The translations under genes were made by a program, and so were the position numbers. Positions 63,831 to 64,000 of a stretch of DNA of 64,000 bases are shown in pieces. Source of the stretch: Alkaliphilus sp. NP8 (GTDB lineage Bacteria; Bacillota; Clostridia; Peptostreptococcales; Natronincolaceae); assembly GCA_015978205.1 (NCBI GenBank), contig JADWMM010000001.1:175465-239464 (forward strand), written 5' to 3'. Positions within the stretch are counted from its first letter, which is position 1; every line of letters starts with the position of its first letter. The notes under the pieces are model-generated. The model was not told where the DNA came from. It saw nothing but the letters and a program-made list of their open reading frames with translations, and did no database searches.

Positions 63831-64000
63831 TTAATTTATATTTTTATAGTACATATCTTTTGTAATTACCATATTTATATACTTACATTTTAATTTTTTT
63901 CCTTCTTGAATGAAAAATTGCCTATATGGAATAAAATAATCATTTTTAAAAATAGCAACACTTTGATCTTCAAATTCTTCAATTACTATTTTTTTTGGTT
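63831..64000 (-). CDS. C-terminal part of an unrecognised protein (partial, start off the right edge)
   Basis: 55 codons are open from the right edge to TAA at 63831. Visible residues include IVIEEFEDQSVAIFKNDYFIPYRQFF and a Lys/Tyr-rich end. I do not recognise the family; some Clostridial transposases end in a similar way, but this is too little sequence to say. It is not the expected rpmH or dnaA. Confidence 0.5.
   Translation of the reverse strand, partial: PKKIVIEEFEDQSVAIFKNDYFIPYRQFFIQEGKKLKCKYINMVITKDMYYKNIN

Overview
The window looks like near-origin chromosome of a low-GC, spore-forming, anaerobic member of the Clostridia. The DNA is strongly A+T-rich. It carries an SspH-type spore protein, a rubrerythrin-like protein, a desulfoferrodoxin domain, arginine deiminase, a probable selenoprotein, and the Firmicute cluster walR-walK-yycH-yycI, murA, yycJ, htrA and rlmH. 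I cannot name the genus. Most genes run on the minus strand and the DnaA-box cluster lies at the right end, so the origin is probably at or just beyond the right edge, with these genes on the leading strand of the leftward replichore (inference).

Left part (1-20 kb): a partial EF-P-modification type reductase, purC, a two-component system, an SNF-type sodium symporter with a terminator-like leader, an omega-amidase, a rubrerythrin-like protein with a Cys-rich partner, and then a plus-strand cluster (8.5-15.7 kb). That cluster holds a 1637-residue HD / helical repeat / NadD-like / GNAT-like / PRTase-like protein, an LDH/MDH-fold protein and a Cys-motif flavoprotein. I know of no assigned function for it, and it is a leading candidate for an undescribed pathway. 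YqxD, an HD-GYP protein, ArcA and a cation/proton antiporter with a PII-like partner follow.

Middle (20-45 kb): sspH, small membrane and pentapeptide-repeat proteins, an ECF sigma/anti-sigma pair, a chemoreceptor, an XRE regulator fused to a full superoxide-reductase domain, purine salvage (xpt, deoD), an Lnt-like/LytTR/membrane-protein operon, a frame-split S41 protease, AraC and LysR regulators, a CofE-like protein, three DUF4489-like domains and several gene remnants. From 39.9 to 45.0 kb lies a 5.1-kb segment bounded by 22-bp direct repeats (20/22 identical). One repeat is the 3' end of rlmH. The other encodes the same last six residues and stop with synonymous changes. The segment holds a SIR2-family protein, two HEPN-type proteins and the C-terminal remnant of a large serine recombinase. 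This is the arrangement of staphylococcal SCC elements, here in a clostridial genome, and looks like a decayed SCC-like defence island.

Right part (45-64 kb): rlmH, a CxxH/CxxC mini-protein, HtrA, YycJ, MurA, the Wal two-component system with YycH/YycI, four secreted or membrane peptidases, DnaD-like and DnaC/DnaI-like replication proteins, tRNA-Glu and tRNA-Lys, a DUF1858-type protein with an in-frame TGA (probable selenocysteine) followed by a SECIS-like hairpin, and a cluster of at least four perfect DnaA boxes. No rRNA, CRISPR array or intact insertion sequence was seen.
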